From Chthoniobacter flavus (GTDB lineage Bacteria > Verrucomicrobiota > Verrucomicrobiia > Chthoniobacterales > Chthoniobacteraceae), in contig CAMAUX010000011.1 of the NCBI GenBank assembly GCA_945861435.1, positions 55,595 through 119,594 of the forward strand: DNA of 64,000 nt, given 5' to 3'. Below the pieces are notes generated by a model. That model had not been told where the DNA came from. It saw nothing but the letters and a program-made list of their open reading frames with translations, and searched no databases. The number at the start of each line of letters is the position of its first letter. The first letter of the stretch is position 1. Positions 1 to 11,900 of this stretch are shown here, piece after piece. A program made the translations under genes and the position numbers.

Positions 1-838
1 GAGGCTTCACTGCCTGCAAGCTCTCCGCGAGTTGCGCGCCAGCGTTGGGGCTTTCGTCTTCGATAATGAAATGCGACACGCCCCTTGCCTTCGCGGCTGC
101 AATCACCGCCGGAATATCCACGCGACCACTCGCCAGGCGCACCATCAGCGGGCGCGCGGACTTGGGATTGCCCACATCCGGCTTCGCATCGCGAGCCAGA
201 TCCTTGAGATGCAGCGAACAGATGCGCTGGCCATCCTTCGCGATGACATCCGCAGCTTTCGCTCCGCCCCACGCCACCCAAAAGACATCGAGCTGAAAGC
301 TTACCACCCCCGGTTCGGTGGCAGCGATGAGCACGTCATAGAAGGTCTCGCCCGGCCCCGCTGGTGAATCCGCCACCGTGAAATCGAGAGCGTGATTGTG
401 ATTGTGATAAGCAAAACGAAGCCCCGCCGCATTCAAGACGGCGCCGTATCCATTGAATCTCGCCGCCGCTTTGAGCACCTGCGCTCGGTCCATCGGTGCC
501 TTGTGCGGCAGGATCGGGCACACCACTTGGACCGCCCCGAGCGCCTTCGCATCCACGATCACCTGATCCATCTTTTTCTCCAGGTCCTCTGGCCGCACAT
601 GATGGCTGGAACACGTCATGCCCCGCGCCTGAAGTAGCCCGCGCAATTCCACCGCGGGCAGTTTCGTGAAAACACTCGTCTCAATATCCATGAACCCCTG
701 CGACTTCAGCCGATCCAGCGTTCCCGGTGTATCACGATCAAAGTCTTCCTGGAGGCTATACATCTGCAGCCCCAGCCCAAAGGCATGGCAAGAAAGCGCG
801 AGCAGCGCGGCGAACAGGAGGAGGCGAATCATTTTCAT
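1..838 (-). CDS. Secreted sugar phosphate isomerase/epimerase (TIM barrel), 3' end cut by window edge
   Basis: Reading the minus strand from an ATG at 838 gives an uninterrupted frame to the window edge (about 279 residues seen). It opens with a hydrophobic signal peptide (MKMIRLLLFAALLALS) and then GLQMYSL, the typical first strand of AP-endonuclease-2/xylose isomerase-like TIM barrels. Further family hallmarks are CSSHH near residue 75, YHNHNHALDF near 145 (metal-binding His region), QLDVFW near 180 and SLHLKD near 210, all of which match the metal-site strands of IolE/YcjR-type isomerases. An export signal on such a protein is common in Verrucomicrobia and Planctomycetes. The substrate cannot be told from sequence. 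The protein is probably close to complete, because the frame ends about where these roughly 290-residue proteins end. Confidence 0.85.
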   Translation of the reverse strand, partial: MKMIRLLLFAALLALSCHAFGLGLQMYSLQEDFDRDTPGTLDRLKSQGFMDIETSVFTKLPAVELRGLLQARGMTCSSHHVRPEDLEKKMDQVIVDAKALGAVQVVCPILPHKAPMDRAQVLKAAARFNGYGAVLNAAGLRFAYHNHNHALDFTVADSPAGPGETFYDVLIAATEPGVVSFQLDVFWVAWGGAKAADVIAKDGQRICSLHLKDLARDAKPDVGNPKSARPLMVRLASGRVDIPAVIAAAKARGVSHFIIEDESPNAGAQLAESLQAVKP

Positions 839-1066
839 GGTTTAAGCGGCTGGGAGTTCACGCATTCGGGCACACGACACCAAGGACGCAGCACATCCGC
901 ACCTGATTCTACCCGCTAACGCCGGAAACAGGACGCCAAAGCCTATGTGAAATGCGACAGCACTCCATCGATGACCGGAGCATTCGCACGAGCCTCGTAG
1001 CCGATCACCGATGCACTCGGCATCGTCGTCAGCATCGTATTTGCCCAGCGCGGCGGGAGTTTCTGC

Positions 1067-2542
1067 CTAAGCCAGCAATTCCGGGATGAGCTTGCCCTCC
1101 ACATTCGTCAGCCTTCGTTGAATCCCATTGTGCTCGAAGCTGAGCTTTTCGAAGTCGAGGCCGAGGAGGTGGAGAATGGTGGCGTTGAAGTGGTACAGCG
1201 GGTGAATGTCTTGGATGGCTTTTTGCCCAAAGTCGTCGGTAGCGCCGTGGCTGACGCCGGGCCTCACACCTGCGCCGGTCATCCAACAGGTGAACCCATC
1301 GGGATTGTGGTCGCGCCCCTTCGCTCCCTTTTGGAAGAAGGGCATGCGGCCAAACTCCGTGCACCAGACGACGAGGGTGTCTTGCAACAGGCCGCGCTGC
1401 CTAAGATCACGGATGAGCGCGGCTGCCGGTTGATCGAGGATTTGCGCGTGGATGTCGTATTGCTCCTTGAGCGCGCTGTGCCCATCCCAGTTCAGCCTGC
1501 CGCCGCTTGCATAGGCGCCGTTGAAGAGTTGTACAAAGCGCACCCCCTTCTCGATCAAGCGACGCGCGAGAATGCAGTTTTTTGCAAACGCCGCCTTGTC
1601 CGGATTCTGCGCGTCGTCGGCCCCATACATCTTCACAATATGCGCGGGCTCGGAGCTGAGGTCATTGATCTCGGGCACGCTGAGTTGCATGCGTGCGGCG
1701 AGTTCGTAGCTGGCGATGCGGGCGGCGAGCTTGCTGTCGCCTGGATGCGCTTCGAGATGGCGGGCGTTCATCCTTTGCAAAAGCGAACGCGCGGCCTGGT
1801 CGGCATCCGTGGAGACTCCCGTAGCCGCGAGGTGGCGGACCGGATTCTTGGAACTCATCGTGGTGCCTTGGAAGGCAGCAGGGAGAAAGCCTGGACCCCA
1901 GTTGTTGGCTCCATTCTGGGGCACGCCGCGTGGATCAGGGAGGGCGACATACGAGGGCAACTCCTGGCTCTCGCTGCCCAGCGCATACGTCACCCACGAA
2001 CCGAGCGATGGGAAGCCATCGAGGACGAACCCGGTGGAGAGGAAGTTCTCCGCAGGGCCATGGGTGTTCGACTTGCTGGTAAGCGAATGCACGAACGCGA
2101 TGTCGTCCGTCAGCTCCGCGAGATGCGGAATCATGTCGCTCACCCACTTGCCGGTCTGCCCGCGCGGCCGGAACTCGTATTGGGGTCGTGCAAGATTCCC
2201 AGCCGGCCCTTGGAAGGTCACGGCAGGTCCGCCGGGCAAAGGTTTGTCGTCCCACTTGATCAACTCGGGTTTGTAATCCCACGTCTCAAGCTGGCTGACC
2301 GCCCCGGCGCAAAAGATCACGATGACGTTCTTCGCCTTCCCGGGAAAATGCGGCTGTCTCGGCGCGTACGGACGCGCGGGGTCGATGATCGGCGCGTGGT
2401 TCTCTGCGGCGAGCAAGCCATCAAACCCCAGGAGATTCGTCAGCGCGACGGAGCCGAGCGCCGTGGCGCTATTCGATAGAAACTGTCGCCGATCAAGCAA
2501 CGCTCGGCCTCCGATGGAAAGATGTTCGGCGTGGTGCTTCAT
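1067..2542 (-). CDS. DUF1501 family Tat-exported protein
   Basis: A 491-residue protein with an N-terminal RRQFL twin-arginine-like motif near residue 18, followed by a hydrophobic stretch, so export by Tat is likely. DUF1501 hallmarks are GGPAVTF, the conserved NWGPGFLP near 220, [13 protein letters not shown] near 330, WCTEFGRMP near 395 and GRDHNPDGF near 412. The family shares the alkaline phosphatase/sulfatase-like fold and its biochemical role is not established. Its start codon overlaps the stop of the upstream PSCyt1 gene by 4 bp (ATGA), so the two are translationally coupled, which is the standard pairing in Planctomycetes and Verrucomicrobia. It is the first of three complete DUF1501 paralogues in the window. 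Confidence 0.9.
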   Translation of the reverse strand: MKHHAEHLSIGGRALLDRRQFLSNSATALGSVALTNLLGFDGLLAAENHAPIIDPARPYAPRQPHFPGKAKNVIVIFCAGAVSQLETWDYKPELIKWDDKPLPGGPAVTFQGPAGNLARPQYEFRPRGQTGKWVSDMIPHLAELTDDIAFVHSLTSKSNTHGPAENFLSTGFVLDGFPSLGSWVTYALGSESQELPSYVALPDPRGVPQNGANNWGPGFLPAAFQGTTMSSKNPVRHLAATGVSTDADQAARSLLQRMNARHLEAHPGDSKLAARIASYELAARMQLSVPEINDLSSEPAHIVKMYGADDAQNPDKAAFAKNCILARRLIEKGVRFVQLFNGAYASGGRLNWDGHSALKEQYDIHAQILDQPAAALIRDLRQRGLLQDTLVVWCTEFGRMPFFQKGAKGRDHNPDGFTCWMTGAGVRPGVSHGATDDFGQKAIQDIHPLYHFNATILHLLGLDFEKLSFEHNGIQRRLTNVEGKLIPELLA

Positions 2543-5319
2543 GGCTGGAAGAGGAACTCGTTACTGTTGAAGAGCGCGCGGCAAAGCACGGTGAGCCCGT
2601 GCTTTTGGACGGTGGAAATGGTGTCATTCAGCTCTTCGGCCGCAGGTTGCCGATTCAGGGCCAACTGGTATGCGAGGCTGATCTGTCGGGAAATGTCGTC
2701 GCCTGCCTCCCTCTTCACACGTGCGGCAAAGGCTTCGGACTGATCGAGAGTAAAACGACTATTGAAGAGGTTCAGCGCCTGGATCGGTGTGGTGCTGGCA
2801 CGGCGGGCGGCCGTGCTTTGCCCTGCATCGGGGCAATCAAAGGCTCCAAAAACCGCCTCCGGTTCGCGGCGGACTTTGTGCGCGTAAATCATGCGGCGCT
2901 GGTTCTCGGGCGTGGATACCTCGATCGGATTGAAACCGCTGAGGCCCCCGCGTTTGTCAAAGAGGTCGTAACCACGACCGTACATCTTCAGATTCAGTTG
3001 GCCACTCACCGCCAGTATAGAGTCACGGATCGCTTCTGCTTCGAGACGGCGCGAAGGAAACCGCCAGAGAAGGCGCACGTCGGAGTCCTTTTCAGCGGCT
3101 TGTACATTGGATGCGGACGACTGCCGGTAGGTGTCACTCAGCACGATAAGCCGATGCATGTGCTTCACACTCCATCCACCGCGAACGAACTCGCCGGCAA
3201 GCCAGTCGAGCAACTCAGGGTGCGTGGGCTTCATCCCGTTGTTGCCGAAGTCGCTGGGCGTCTGCACGAGACCGCTGCCAAAGTGGCTCTGCCAGATCCG
3301 GTTCACCATCACGCGGGCCGTGAGCGGGTTTTGGGAGTTGGCGATCCAGTCGGCAAGCGCCGCCCGCCGCTGCTGCTCGGTCGTTTGCTGGCCCAGCTTC
3401 ACCTCGCCGAGAGTGCTGAGCACGGCTGGCATGACTTCCTCCTTCGGCTGCTCGGGATCGCCGCGATTGAGCAGATGGATCTTGTCGGGCGCACGAAAGG
3501 TTCCAGCAAAAACTCGCTGCGCGTTTTCTGCCGCCTTGTGTGCCGCCTCAAGCGAGTTCTTTTCCTTCATCAGCGCCGCAGCCTCCGATGCCTCCTCCTT
3601 GCTGAGTCCTTTGGTGGAAAAGGCGACGGGCTTCGTTGCCTTCGCATCAAACTTCTGTCGGTCGCTCGCGTCCACGACCGCGTGCCAGTCGCCAGCGGCA
3701 TCGCCCACTTCAATAAGGTAATCCGTCGCAAGCCGGTCTTTGAAACTCCCCTCGCGATCGCGGCCCCACACCACGCGCTCAATGCGCTGTTCACTTGCAA
3801 ACTCGATCATGACCCAGCCTTTGCCCTTCTCGTTCGACATCCAGCTCCGCGAGTTCCCGTAGTTACCGTCGTTCACAAAACGCTGCTCATGGGTGTTCGC
3901 GGTCACGTTCTCGCCGGACACGGTCACCGCCGCGTGGAGCGCGACGTTCTCGTCATCGGAGTTGAAGACCTCGAGTTCATCGATGCAGGGCTCGAGGTTG
4001 TTTGTCTCGCGGATGGTGAAGCGCACGCGCCTGGCTTTCACGGGCGCAAAACGATCCACGTTCTCGCGAGCGTTGACCATCGGACGCTCCGTGCCGGAGT
4101 TCGCGAGCGGAACGAATCGGGTGAGCGCGCTGTCAATATGCGCCAGCCGCCCCTTGATCTTCAGGGCCTCCTTCCGCGCGGCTTCGGCTTCCGGTGTCCG
4201 AAGGCGACGGTCGTTGTACTCCACACCCGCGACGATGGCCTGCATCGCGTAATAGTCCTTCGCGCTGATCGGATCAAACTTGTGATCGTGACAGCGTGCG
4301 CAGCCGACGCTCAGGCCCAGAAAGGTCTGCCCAATGTTGTTCACCATCTCATCCAGTGAATCCTGCCGCGCGAGCCGCTTCGACGGCTCATCTTTGCCAA
4401 TCTGCCCGGGCAACAATACCGACGCGGTGACGAGAAAGCCCGTTGCTGCGTCCTCGCCCAGAGCATCACCCACGATCTGCTCCTTGATGAAACGGTCGTA
4501 CGGCGTGTCGTTGTTGAGGGCACGGATGATGTAGTCCCGATAAGGCCACGCGTTCGGCCGCTCGGTGTTCACCTCGAATCCATGCGTGTCCGCATAGCGC
4601 ACGACATCGAGCCAATGCTGCGCCCAGCGCTCGCCGTAGCGCGGCGAATTCAGCAGGCCATCCACGACACGTTCGAACGCATCGCTATGCGAGCTTTTCA
4701 CAAAAGCCTCCACCTGCTCCGGCGCCGGCGGCAGTCCGATCAGATCGAACGTCACGCGCCGCAGCCACGACACACGATCCGCTGCTGGCGACATCGCGAG
4801 GCCGTTCTCCTTCAGCTTGGCGGTGATGAACTCATCAATCGAATGGCTGCCCGGTGCCAGCTTCAGTGGCTTGAAGCTCCAGTGATCGCGCTGGTCCTTC
4901 ACCCTGGCCACATCCACGCCATCGGGCCACACCGCGCCTTCATTGATCCAGCGCGTCAGCGTCGCAACCTCCGTAGCCGACAGGCCTTCGCCCTTCGGCG
5001 GCATCCGCTCATCCTTGTCGGTGCTGAGTACCACTTTCATCAGGGGGCTTTCGCCCGCATTGCCAGGAACGATGTCCGGCGCATGGTGATCGCCGCCCTT
5101 CAGCGCTGCCGCTTTCACATCGAGCCGCAGGCCGGACTTCTGCTTCTTCTCCCCGTGGCACTCGGTGCAGCGCTTTTCAAAAATAGGCCGCACGTCGTGC
5201 ATGAAGTCCACGGGCGCGGCGACCGCAGAACGGACGGCGGTCAAAGCGACGACGACAATGAAGCCTGCTCTCAAGAGCGGTGCTTGCCGCGCTGGCTGCG
5301 CTAAAGAGTGTCTGTTCAT
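2539..5319 (-). CDS. PSCyt1/DUF1549/DUF1553 cytochrome-like protein with internal discoidin domain
   Basis: A 926-residue protein with a signal peptide (to about residue 34), then a Planctomycete cytochrome C (PSCyt1) domain with haem motif CTECH near residue 53 and MPPKGEG near 105. DUF1549 (about 155-365) ends in the second conserved [19 protein letters not shown]1553 (about 650-900) ends in NSNEFLF. Between them, at about residues 413-555, lies an F5/8 type C (discoidin)-like beta-sandwich with [11 protein letters not shown] at its start and [12 protein letters not shown] later, a module that usually binds carbohydrate. The gene is coupled by ATGA overlap to the DUF1501 gene downstream. 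Such pairs are thought to take part in periplasmic redox steps of polysaccharide breakdown, but this is not proven for any substrate here. Confidence 0.9.
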   Translation of the reverse strand: MNRHSLAQPARQAPLLRAGFIVVVALTAVRSAVAAPVDFMHDVRPIFEKRCTECHGEKKQKSGLRLDVKAAALKGGDHHAPDIVPGNAGESPLMKVVLSTDKDERMPPKGEGLSATEVATLTRWINEGAVWPDGVDVARVKDQRDHWSFKPLKLAPGSHSIDEFITAKLKENGLAMSPAADRVSWLRRVTFDLIGLPPAPEQVEAFVKSSHSDAFERVVDGLLNSPRYGERWAQHWLDVVRYADTHGFEVNTERPNAWPYRDYIIRALNNDTPYDRFIKEQIVGDALGEDAATGFLVTASVLLPGQIGKDEPSKRLARQDSLDEMVNNIGQTFLGLSVGCARCHDHKFDPISAKDYYAMQAIVAGVEYNDRRLRTPEAEAARKEALKIKGRLAHIDSALTRFVPLANSGTERPMVNARENVDRFAPVKARRVRFTIRETNNLEPCIDELEVFNSDDENVALHAAVTVSGENVTANTHEQRFVNDGNYGNSRSWMSNEKGKGWVMIEFASEQRIERVVWGRDREGSFKDRLATDYLIEVGDAAGDWHAVVDASDRQKFDAKATKPVAFSTKGLSKEEASEAAALMKEKNSLEAAHKAAENAQRVFAGTFRAPDKIHLLNRGDPEQPKEEVMPAVLSTLGEVKLGQQTTEQQRRAALADWIANSQNPLTARVMVNRIWQSHFGSGLVQTPSDFGNNGMKPTHPELLDWLAGEFVRGGWSVKHMHRLIVLSDTYRQSSASNVQAAEKDSDVRLLWRFPSRRLEAEAIRDSILAVSGQLNLKMYGRGYDLFDKRGGLSGFNPIEVSTPENQRRMIYAHKVRREPEAVFGAFDCPDAGQSTAARRASTTPIQALNLFNSRFTLDQSEAFAARVKREAGDDISRQISLAYQLALNRQPAAEELNDTISTVQKHGLTVLCRALFNSNEFLFQP

Positions 5320-5734
5320 CTGGGAAATGGTGTGCGTGTCCGCATCGTAACGACGCTTTCTAATTCTCGATCACATTAGTCTTACCGTCCGGTTTCCACG
5401 CGTGGGACAGCGCCACCTTAATAAGGGCGTTCCCCTTTAAGATCACCTCGCGCGCACGGCTGGTTGCCATCCCGAGATCGCTATCTTCAAACGGATTGCC
5501 ACTCAACATGATCCTGCCCATCCAAGGACCGATCGCATCAGCTGACCGTCCAGATCCGCAGTACCTACACTCCGGCCGATACATTCCCGGCGGATGCCAC
5601 TCTCACGAGCGTCGGTGAACGCTGTCCAAGCCCATCGCTTCCCGGATTGCCGGCAAGCACCGCAAAAGCCGCCCGCGAATGCGCCTGCCTCGGTCGTGGT
5701 GTTCGTAGTAATCGAGGAATTTGAGGGTCTTATT
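5320..5734. other. Intergenic region with no convincing gene
   Basis: This stretch separates the PSCyt1 gene start from the DUF1501 remnant. A 74-codon minus-strand frame at 5360-5584 (contains GNPFEDSDLG and EVILKGNALIKVAL) reads like protein, but it has no recognised family, no visible ribosome site and no partner. It may be the tail of a decayed gene. The area looks like a scar zone produced by the rearrangement that also duplicated the DUF1501 3' end next door. Confidence 0.4.
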
Positions 5735-5839
5735 TCACCCGATCAGATTCCTAATCACCGCACCGCCGAACTGGCTGAGCTGCTTGAAACGACCGGCGTG
5801 GTAATAGGTGAGCTTGTTGTCGTCGAGACCAAGGAGGCG
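5735..5839. repeat. 105-bp direct repeat, copy 1
   Basis: Perfect direct repeat of 6819-6923 in the same orientation, spaced by 1084 bp and enclosing the UPF0175/PIN toxin-antitoxin module. The match starts exactly at the stop codon of the DUF1501 frame and ends inside coding sequence. Confidence 0.95.
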
Positions 5840-5853
5840 GAGGAGGGCGACGC
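5735..5853 (-). pseudogene. Fragment of a DUF1501 gene (C-terminal 38 or so codons)
   Basis: On the minus strand this piece encodes LLRLLGLDDNKLTYYHAGRF and continues to the same IRNLIG-stop as the intact DUF1501 gene ending at 6819. Positions 5735-5839 are identical over 105 bp to 6819-6923. Upstream of that the two copies agree only patchily (VALLRLL here, VTLLRLL there), and the frame has no start or N-terminal part. The fragment is either a relic of a second paralogue or one arm of a duplication that formed when the UPF0175/PIN module came in between the copies. Confidence 0.8.
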
Positions 5854-5902
5854 GTGTGCGCAATCCACATCGCAGCTGTCGCCCGACACTTTTGTCCCCG
5901 GA

Positions 5903-6385
5903 TCACTCACCAGCAAGAGCAAGCGCCTTGGCTAAGAGAGCCGGCGCGATCCACATGCCCCGCGCCTGAAGCGCAGCAATGGCCATAGTGACAGAAGGCA
6001 GCGATCCCGCTTGCTTCGCCTGAAGCAGAATCCCAAGCGTGCCCGTGACCTTCATCCCCAAGGCAAGGGCGATGCGGCGGGCTTTCCGATCATCGAGAAC
6101 CACCACCTCGTGCGTTTCATCCAGATCGGTCTGGATCACCGCGGCTTCCCCCCGGTCAATTTGGATCGCGAGCAAGGGGTGGATACTCACGGCCTTTAGT
6201 CGATGGAAAATACCAGGAAGCGCCTGGGTTTCCTGCCAAGTCGCGTCTTGGAAATGACCGGCGGCAAGCTCCTGTCCTACCTCCCACGGGATGACTACAT
6301 CACCAATCAATCCCGGCAGCGCCCCCAACCCGCCGGGCAACACCGCGTGAAGATGAATTGCCGGGCTAGTGTTGATGACCGTCAT
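5903..6385 (-). CDS. PIN-domain toxin of the DUF3368 type
   Basis: A 160-residue protein predicted to be the RNase toxin of a type II toxin-antitoxin pair. I chose the ATG at 6385 because it puts VINTSPAIHL at the N-terminus, which is how DUF3368 PIN domains begin. Longer frames upstream read through the antitoxin gene. Other family marks are VVIPWEVGQEL near residue 33, the acidic DRGEAAVIQ near 77 and VVVLDDRKARRIA near 95, which contribute the acidic metal site, and GTLGILLQAKQAG near 115. The first conserved position is Asn (INTSP) instead of Asp. The start overlaps the end of the antitoxin gene by 20 bp, so the two are co-translated. DUF3368 proteins are regularly found next to UPF0175 proteins. 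Confidence 0.8.
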   Translation of the reverse strand: MTVINTSPAIHLHAVLPGGLGALPGLIGDVVIPWEVGQELAAGHFQDATWQETQALPGIFHRLKAVSIHPLLAIQIDRGEAAVIQTDLDETHEVVVLDDRKARRIALALGMKVTGTLGILLQAKQAGSLPSVTMAIAALQARGMWIAPALLAKALALAGE

Positions 6386-6644
6386 GCAGGGCACGCGCCA
6401 CGTCCAGGTCACTCTCCAACTCGTCCGGGCCTGTCTGCAACGCAGAGACTCCCCAACGGCCGAGCTCATGGAGAAAATCTACCCGTGGCACCCCAGCGAG
6501 GCTGGCAGCTTGCCCGCAACTGAGCCGTCCATTATCGAAGAGCTTCACCGCCATCGCCATCCGCGCCTCGCGCTCAAACTCCGCCTCGGACACATGCAAC
6601 GAACCGGGAAGCGATTCGGGGTATGTGATCGTGAGAGTCCTCAT
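6366..6644 (-). CDS. UPF0175 family antitoxin
   Basis: A 92-residue protein. It has the UPF0175 layout: an N-terminal beta strand ending in YPESLP, then EFEREARMAMAVKLFDNG with the conserved acidic/basic helix, then a helix-turn-helix (LSCGQAASLAGVPRVDFLHELG), and a C-terminal tail that would neutralise the toxin. It lies directly upstream of and overlapping the PIN gene in the usual antitoxin-first order. Autoregulation is likely because of the DNA-binding fold, and a small inverted repeat lies just upstream of the start. Confidence 0.82.
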   Translation of the reverse strand: MRTLTITYPESLPGSLHVSEAEFEREARMAMAVKLFDNGRLSCGQAASLAGVPRVDFLHELGRWGVSALQTGPDELESDLDVARALHDGHQH

Positions 6645-6651
6645 TTCGGTA

Positions 6652-6664
6652 GTCTAAAACAGAC
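6652..6664. promoter_or_regulatory. Possible operator of the UPF0175/PIN module
   Basis: A short inverted repeat (GTCT, five-base spacer, AGAC) lies 8 bp upstream of the antitoxin ATG. Its position fits an autoregulatory operator, but half-sites this short can arise by chance. Confidence 0.25.
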
Positions 6665-6818
6665 AGAGGACCGAGACAAGGGAGAGGAACATGACGAACC
6701 GCCGTCTCTGAAAACATCCTCCCTCACCCTCAATCAAACTCGGCCTACGACACCAGTGCCGACCGCATTACGCCCAATCAAAACATCGCGTCTTCGTTGA
6801 GCCAGACCCTCGGTTTGC

Positions 6819-8252
<1,434 letters not shown>

Positions 8253-8260
8253 GGGACAGA

Positions 8261-8294
8261 TTGACATCCAGGCCGGTAATACATAGTTTGACGC
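8261..8294 (+). promoter_or_regulatory. Possible promoter of the AbrB/Doc module
   Basis: A consensus-like TTGACA occurs at 8261-8266, 34 bp before the AbrB ATG, within the 42-bp divergent gap to the DUF1501 gene. No good -10 box is visible (weak TAGTTT at 8284). If it is used, the transcript would be nearly leaderless. Confidence 0.3.
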
Positions 8295-8525
8295 ATGGTC
8301 AAAACCATCTCCAAGATCGGCAACTCCCAAGGCATCATCTTCGATTCCGCGCTCCTCCAACTGGCGCGCCTCAAGGTGGGCGATGAAGTGAATGTCGAAG
8401 TCCATTCGGGCGGGACGATCACCATCGCGCCCCTGAATCCCTCGGTAATTGAGGCTGCCACCGCAGCAGAGACTGCGCGTCGGCTCATCCAGAAGAACAG
8501 CGAACTCTTCCGCCGCCTTTCGTGA
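8295..8525 (+). CDS. AbrB/MazE-type antitoxin
   Basis: A 76-residue protein with the SpoVT-AbrB swapped-hairpin signature: ISKIGNSQGIIF at residues 5-16, LKVGDEVNVEV near 26-36 and a following ITIAPL strand. The C-terminal helix (about 48-76) would contact the toxin. Its stop overlaps the GTG start of the Doc gene (GTGA, 4 bp). It is the antitoxin of a type II module and probably represses its own promoter. The module lies on the plus strand between two minus-strand genes that usually form one operon. Confidence 0.85.
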   Translation: MVKTISKIGNSQGIIFDSALLQLARLKVGDEVNVEVHSGGTITIAPLNPSVIEAATAAETARRLIQKNSELFRRLS

Positions 8526-8917
8526 GTGCGTTCATTAAGCACCCCACGGTTGAGGCCGTGATCGCCATCCACTGCGAAGTCTTGGCTGCTCATGGAGGCA
8601 GTCCGGGGATGCGCTCTCGCGAACTGCTGGAATCCGCCGTGGCGGCTCCGCAGGCAACGATGATGGGCTCGCCGTTGATCTCCGACCCCATCGAAATCGC
8701 CGCCTCCTACCTCTTTTACCTGTGCAGTAACCATGCGTTTGTTGATGGGAACAAACGCGTCGCGTTGGCCACGTGCCTTGTGTTTCTCAGTGAAGCTGGG
8801 TTGCTGAAAAACGAAACCCTCGACGTTGACGCATGGGAAAACCTCACTCTCGCCGTCGCCGCAGGTGTCCTCAACCGTGACGAGGTCACCACCAAGCTCC
8901 GCAAACTGGTGAGCTGA
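8522..8917 (+). CDS. Doc-type toxin (Fic/Doc family)
   Basis: A 131-residue protein starting with GTG inside the antitoxin stop. The Fic/Doc active-site motif HAFVDGNKR is at residues 71-79 and matches the Doc form HxFx(D/N)(A/G)NKR. HPTVEAVIAIHCEVLAAHGG at the N-terminus and MRSRELLESAVAAP at 30-43 are also typical of Doc/death-on-curing proteins. Doc phosphorylates elongation factor Tu in the P1 system, and the same role is inferred here. The stop codon ends 4 bp before the 3' end of the convergent PSCyt1 gene. Confidence 0.88.
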   Translation: MSAFIKHPTVEAVIAIHCEVLAAHGGSPGMRSRELLESAVAAPQATMMGSPLISDPIEIAASYLFYLCSNHAFVDGNKRVALATCLVFLSEAGLLKNETLDVDAWENLTLAVAAGVLNRDEVTTKLRKLVS

Positions 8918-8921
8918 GGCT

Positions 8922-11900
8922 TTAATAGGCATACGCAAACTCGTTGGAATTGAGGAGCGCGAGGCACACATCAGCGAGAGCCCGCGTGTGTGCGGCAACA
9001 TCGCCCGGCTGCAGATCGGGCACGAACTCGGCATAAACGTGCAGCCTTTCATTGAAGGAGAACTTCTCGCCGGTATTCTCCTCCACCGCATCCCGCCGGA
9101 CCTCGAGCGGCGGCTTTTGATAAGGTGCCTGTTCGGTGCCGAGCAAGGCCTCGATGCCGTGCCAGTGAGCGAGGCAGCTTTGCGTTTCGTCGGCACTGGG
9201 CGGACGCGACAAAGCGAGCGCGAAGACCCGTGCAATGGCTTCCTCATCCCCGCGCGTCTCCTTCACGGCGCGATCCGCGAGCGCAAGTGCGCGTGAATGC
9301 GTGCCTTGGCCATTGAACAGGCTGAATACTTGCGGCGTCACTGTGGAAGCCTCGCGCCGCTCACAGGAAAAATCCGAAGCCGGTGCATTGAAGACCTCCT
9401 GGAAGGGATCGGGCAGGCCTCGAATTTTCAACGCATACAGGGACCGGCGATGGCGCTGATGCGGCAGCGGATTCGGCGTCCATGCAGCGGCGAAAGTCCC
9501 CATGACCTGGCGTGGTTGCATGGCCGCTTCGAGATTCATCTCAGGCCGGTTCGGAATGCCGCCAAGGATCGGATTGAGCTCGCCCGTCGCATTAAGCATC
9601 GCATCGCGCAACTCCTCGGCGGTGAGCCGACGCGGCATGAAGACAGCGTAGCTCTCCCCGGTCGGGTCCTTGTCCGCGAGCGCTACCAGATCAGGATGCG
9701 TGGCGCTGCGTCGATACGCCTCGGAGTTCATGATCACCCGGTGCAACGCTTTCAAACTCCAGCCGTTGTCCACAAAGGTCGCAGCCAGCCAGTCGAGGAG
9801 TTCAGGATGCGTCGGACGCTTGCCAGTGCTCCCGAAATTATTCGGATTGCCCGCGATGGACCGACCGAAATGCCAGAGCCAGATCCGGTTCACCATCGCG
9901 CGGGTGGTGAGCGGGTTCTGCGGACTGGCGACCCAATCGGCGAAGGCTTTGCGGCGGCCTTCGATGGCGTCGGGGATGAGCGTCGTCTGCGCGGCAGCCA
10001 GCACGCTCAACACACCAGGTTTCACCTTCTCACCAGAAGCAAATGGATCACCCCCCGTGAGCACGCAGGTCTCCTCAACCTCGCCCTCTGTCATCCGCTC
10101 CGCCGGCATCCGCAGCGGAGCGAAGACGGCCTTGTATTGCCGCGTGCGGCCCGCATACACGCCGAGCGCGTAGGGCTCGTAGCGATCCAGTTCCCACCGC
10201 AGACGTTCGAGACCCTTGCGAGCCACACGTTCCAGCCCGAACTGTTCCGGCGTGAAGCCGACCAGCTTGGGTGGAAAGTCTCCTTCCGGCGCCCCGGCGT
10301 TGGTGAGCGCAGTCCGCGCACCATTAAAGAGGTCCGAATACCGCCCGAATTTCCTCGCAGACTCCTTCTTGGTTGCAGGCAGGGAACGCGCGGACTCAAC
10401 AGCCGCATCCCACCTCGCAGCGTCCTTGCCGTTCTCCTTGAACCAACGCTGCGCGTTCGCCAACAGCACCGCATCCAAGCTCGAAAGTGCAGCCTCATGT
10501 TCCGCCCGTGTCTTTTCCAAATACGCGCGTTCCTCAAATCCCTTTGTGTTTTCCACCGGCAAAAAGGGCGCGGCGCGCTCGGTGAGCTGCGTCGTCGCGA
10601 ACGCCGCTTGGATTGAGTAGTAGTCGCGCGTCGGCACCGGATCGAACTTGTGATCGTGGCACCGGGCGCATTGCAACGAGTGGGCGAGGAAGGTTTCGCC
10701 CACGCTGTTGACCACATCGTCGAGGAAACGCTGCCGCGCGATCTTCTCGACCTCCATGCCCGTGAGCTCCCATGGCCCCATGCGCAGGAACCCTGTGGCG
10801 ATGATCTTCTCCGGATCGTTCGGGTCGATCTCATCGCCGGCGAGTTGTTCTCTGATGAACCGGTCATACGGCTTGTCGCTGTTGAATGCGCGCACCACGT
10901 AATCGCGAAACCGCCACGCATTTCCCCGCTCGTAGTCGTTGGAAAATCCGGACGAATCCGCGTAACGCGTCACATCCAGCCAGTGCTGCGCCATGCGCTC
11001 GCCATAGTGCGGAGACTCCAGCAACCGCTCGATGAGCGATCCGATGGCCTTCTCTGCTTGCGGCGAAGCCAGCGATACCATGAGACCATCCGATGCGGAA
11101 ACAGCATCCCCGCGCGCGCGCCCTGTCCCATCGTACCCGCCGCATTCTTTCACAAACGTCTCCACTGCATCTGGCGTCGGCGGCAGGCCCGTGAGATCAA
11201 ACGAAGCGCGACGAATGAACGTCCGCGCGTCAGCCAAGGGCGCCGGCTTCAGGCCGGCAGGCATCCTTTTCCCGATAAGCGTGTCGATGGGATTGCGCTT
11301 CTTGGCTTCCGGGCCCCGAACCTCCACGTCCGGCTTCCAAACCGGCTGATAGGCCCACAGGCCTTCAGGCTTGTATTTGCGGTTCGTCCACTCCGGCGAG
11401 AGGCCGCCAGATGTCTTCACCACCACACCATCCTCTGCCGACCACTTCGCTTCGTTCGCTTTCGCAATGGCCTGCACACGCGATTCATCCGGCCACGGCG
11501 CACCGCCCGCGATCCACTCTTTGATCCACGCGACCTGCTCTGGGGAAAGCTTGTCCGCCTCCTTCGGCGGCATCGGCTCCCAGTCCTCGTGCTTCCGAGT
11601 CACCGCGAGATAAAGCGGACTCTCCTCAGGCTTACCAGCAATGAATCCCGCCTTCCCGCTCTCGCCACCTTTCAGCGTGGAAGCGAGCGTCCGCATGTCC
11701 AATCCGCCTTTGATCTTCGCCTCATCGTTACCATGACAGGCGAGACACTTCTCATGAAGCAAAGGCACAAGACGCCGCACGAACAGGTTCTCCACCTCTT
11801 CACTGCGGGCCTGCTTTGGAAGCAGTGTGATTGCGGCCACAGTGACGAAGAGCGTCCTCTTCAATGAAACAAGGAAAGTAGTCCTTACACGCCACGATCC

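Noticed and set aside
1118..2479. Long plus-strand open frame (453 codons) opposite the DUF1501 gene
   Set aside because: Antisense shadow caused by high-GC codon bias; the opposite strand encodes a clear DUF1501 protein and this frame has no family features.
5360..5584. Small minus-strand gene of 74 codons
   Set aside because: No family, no ribosome site and no partner; kept only as a note on the intergenic region because it may be a decayed gene tail.
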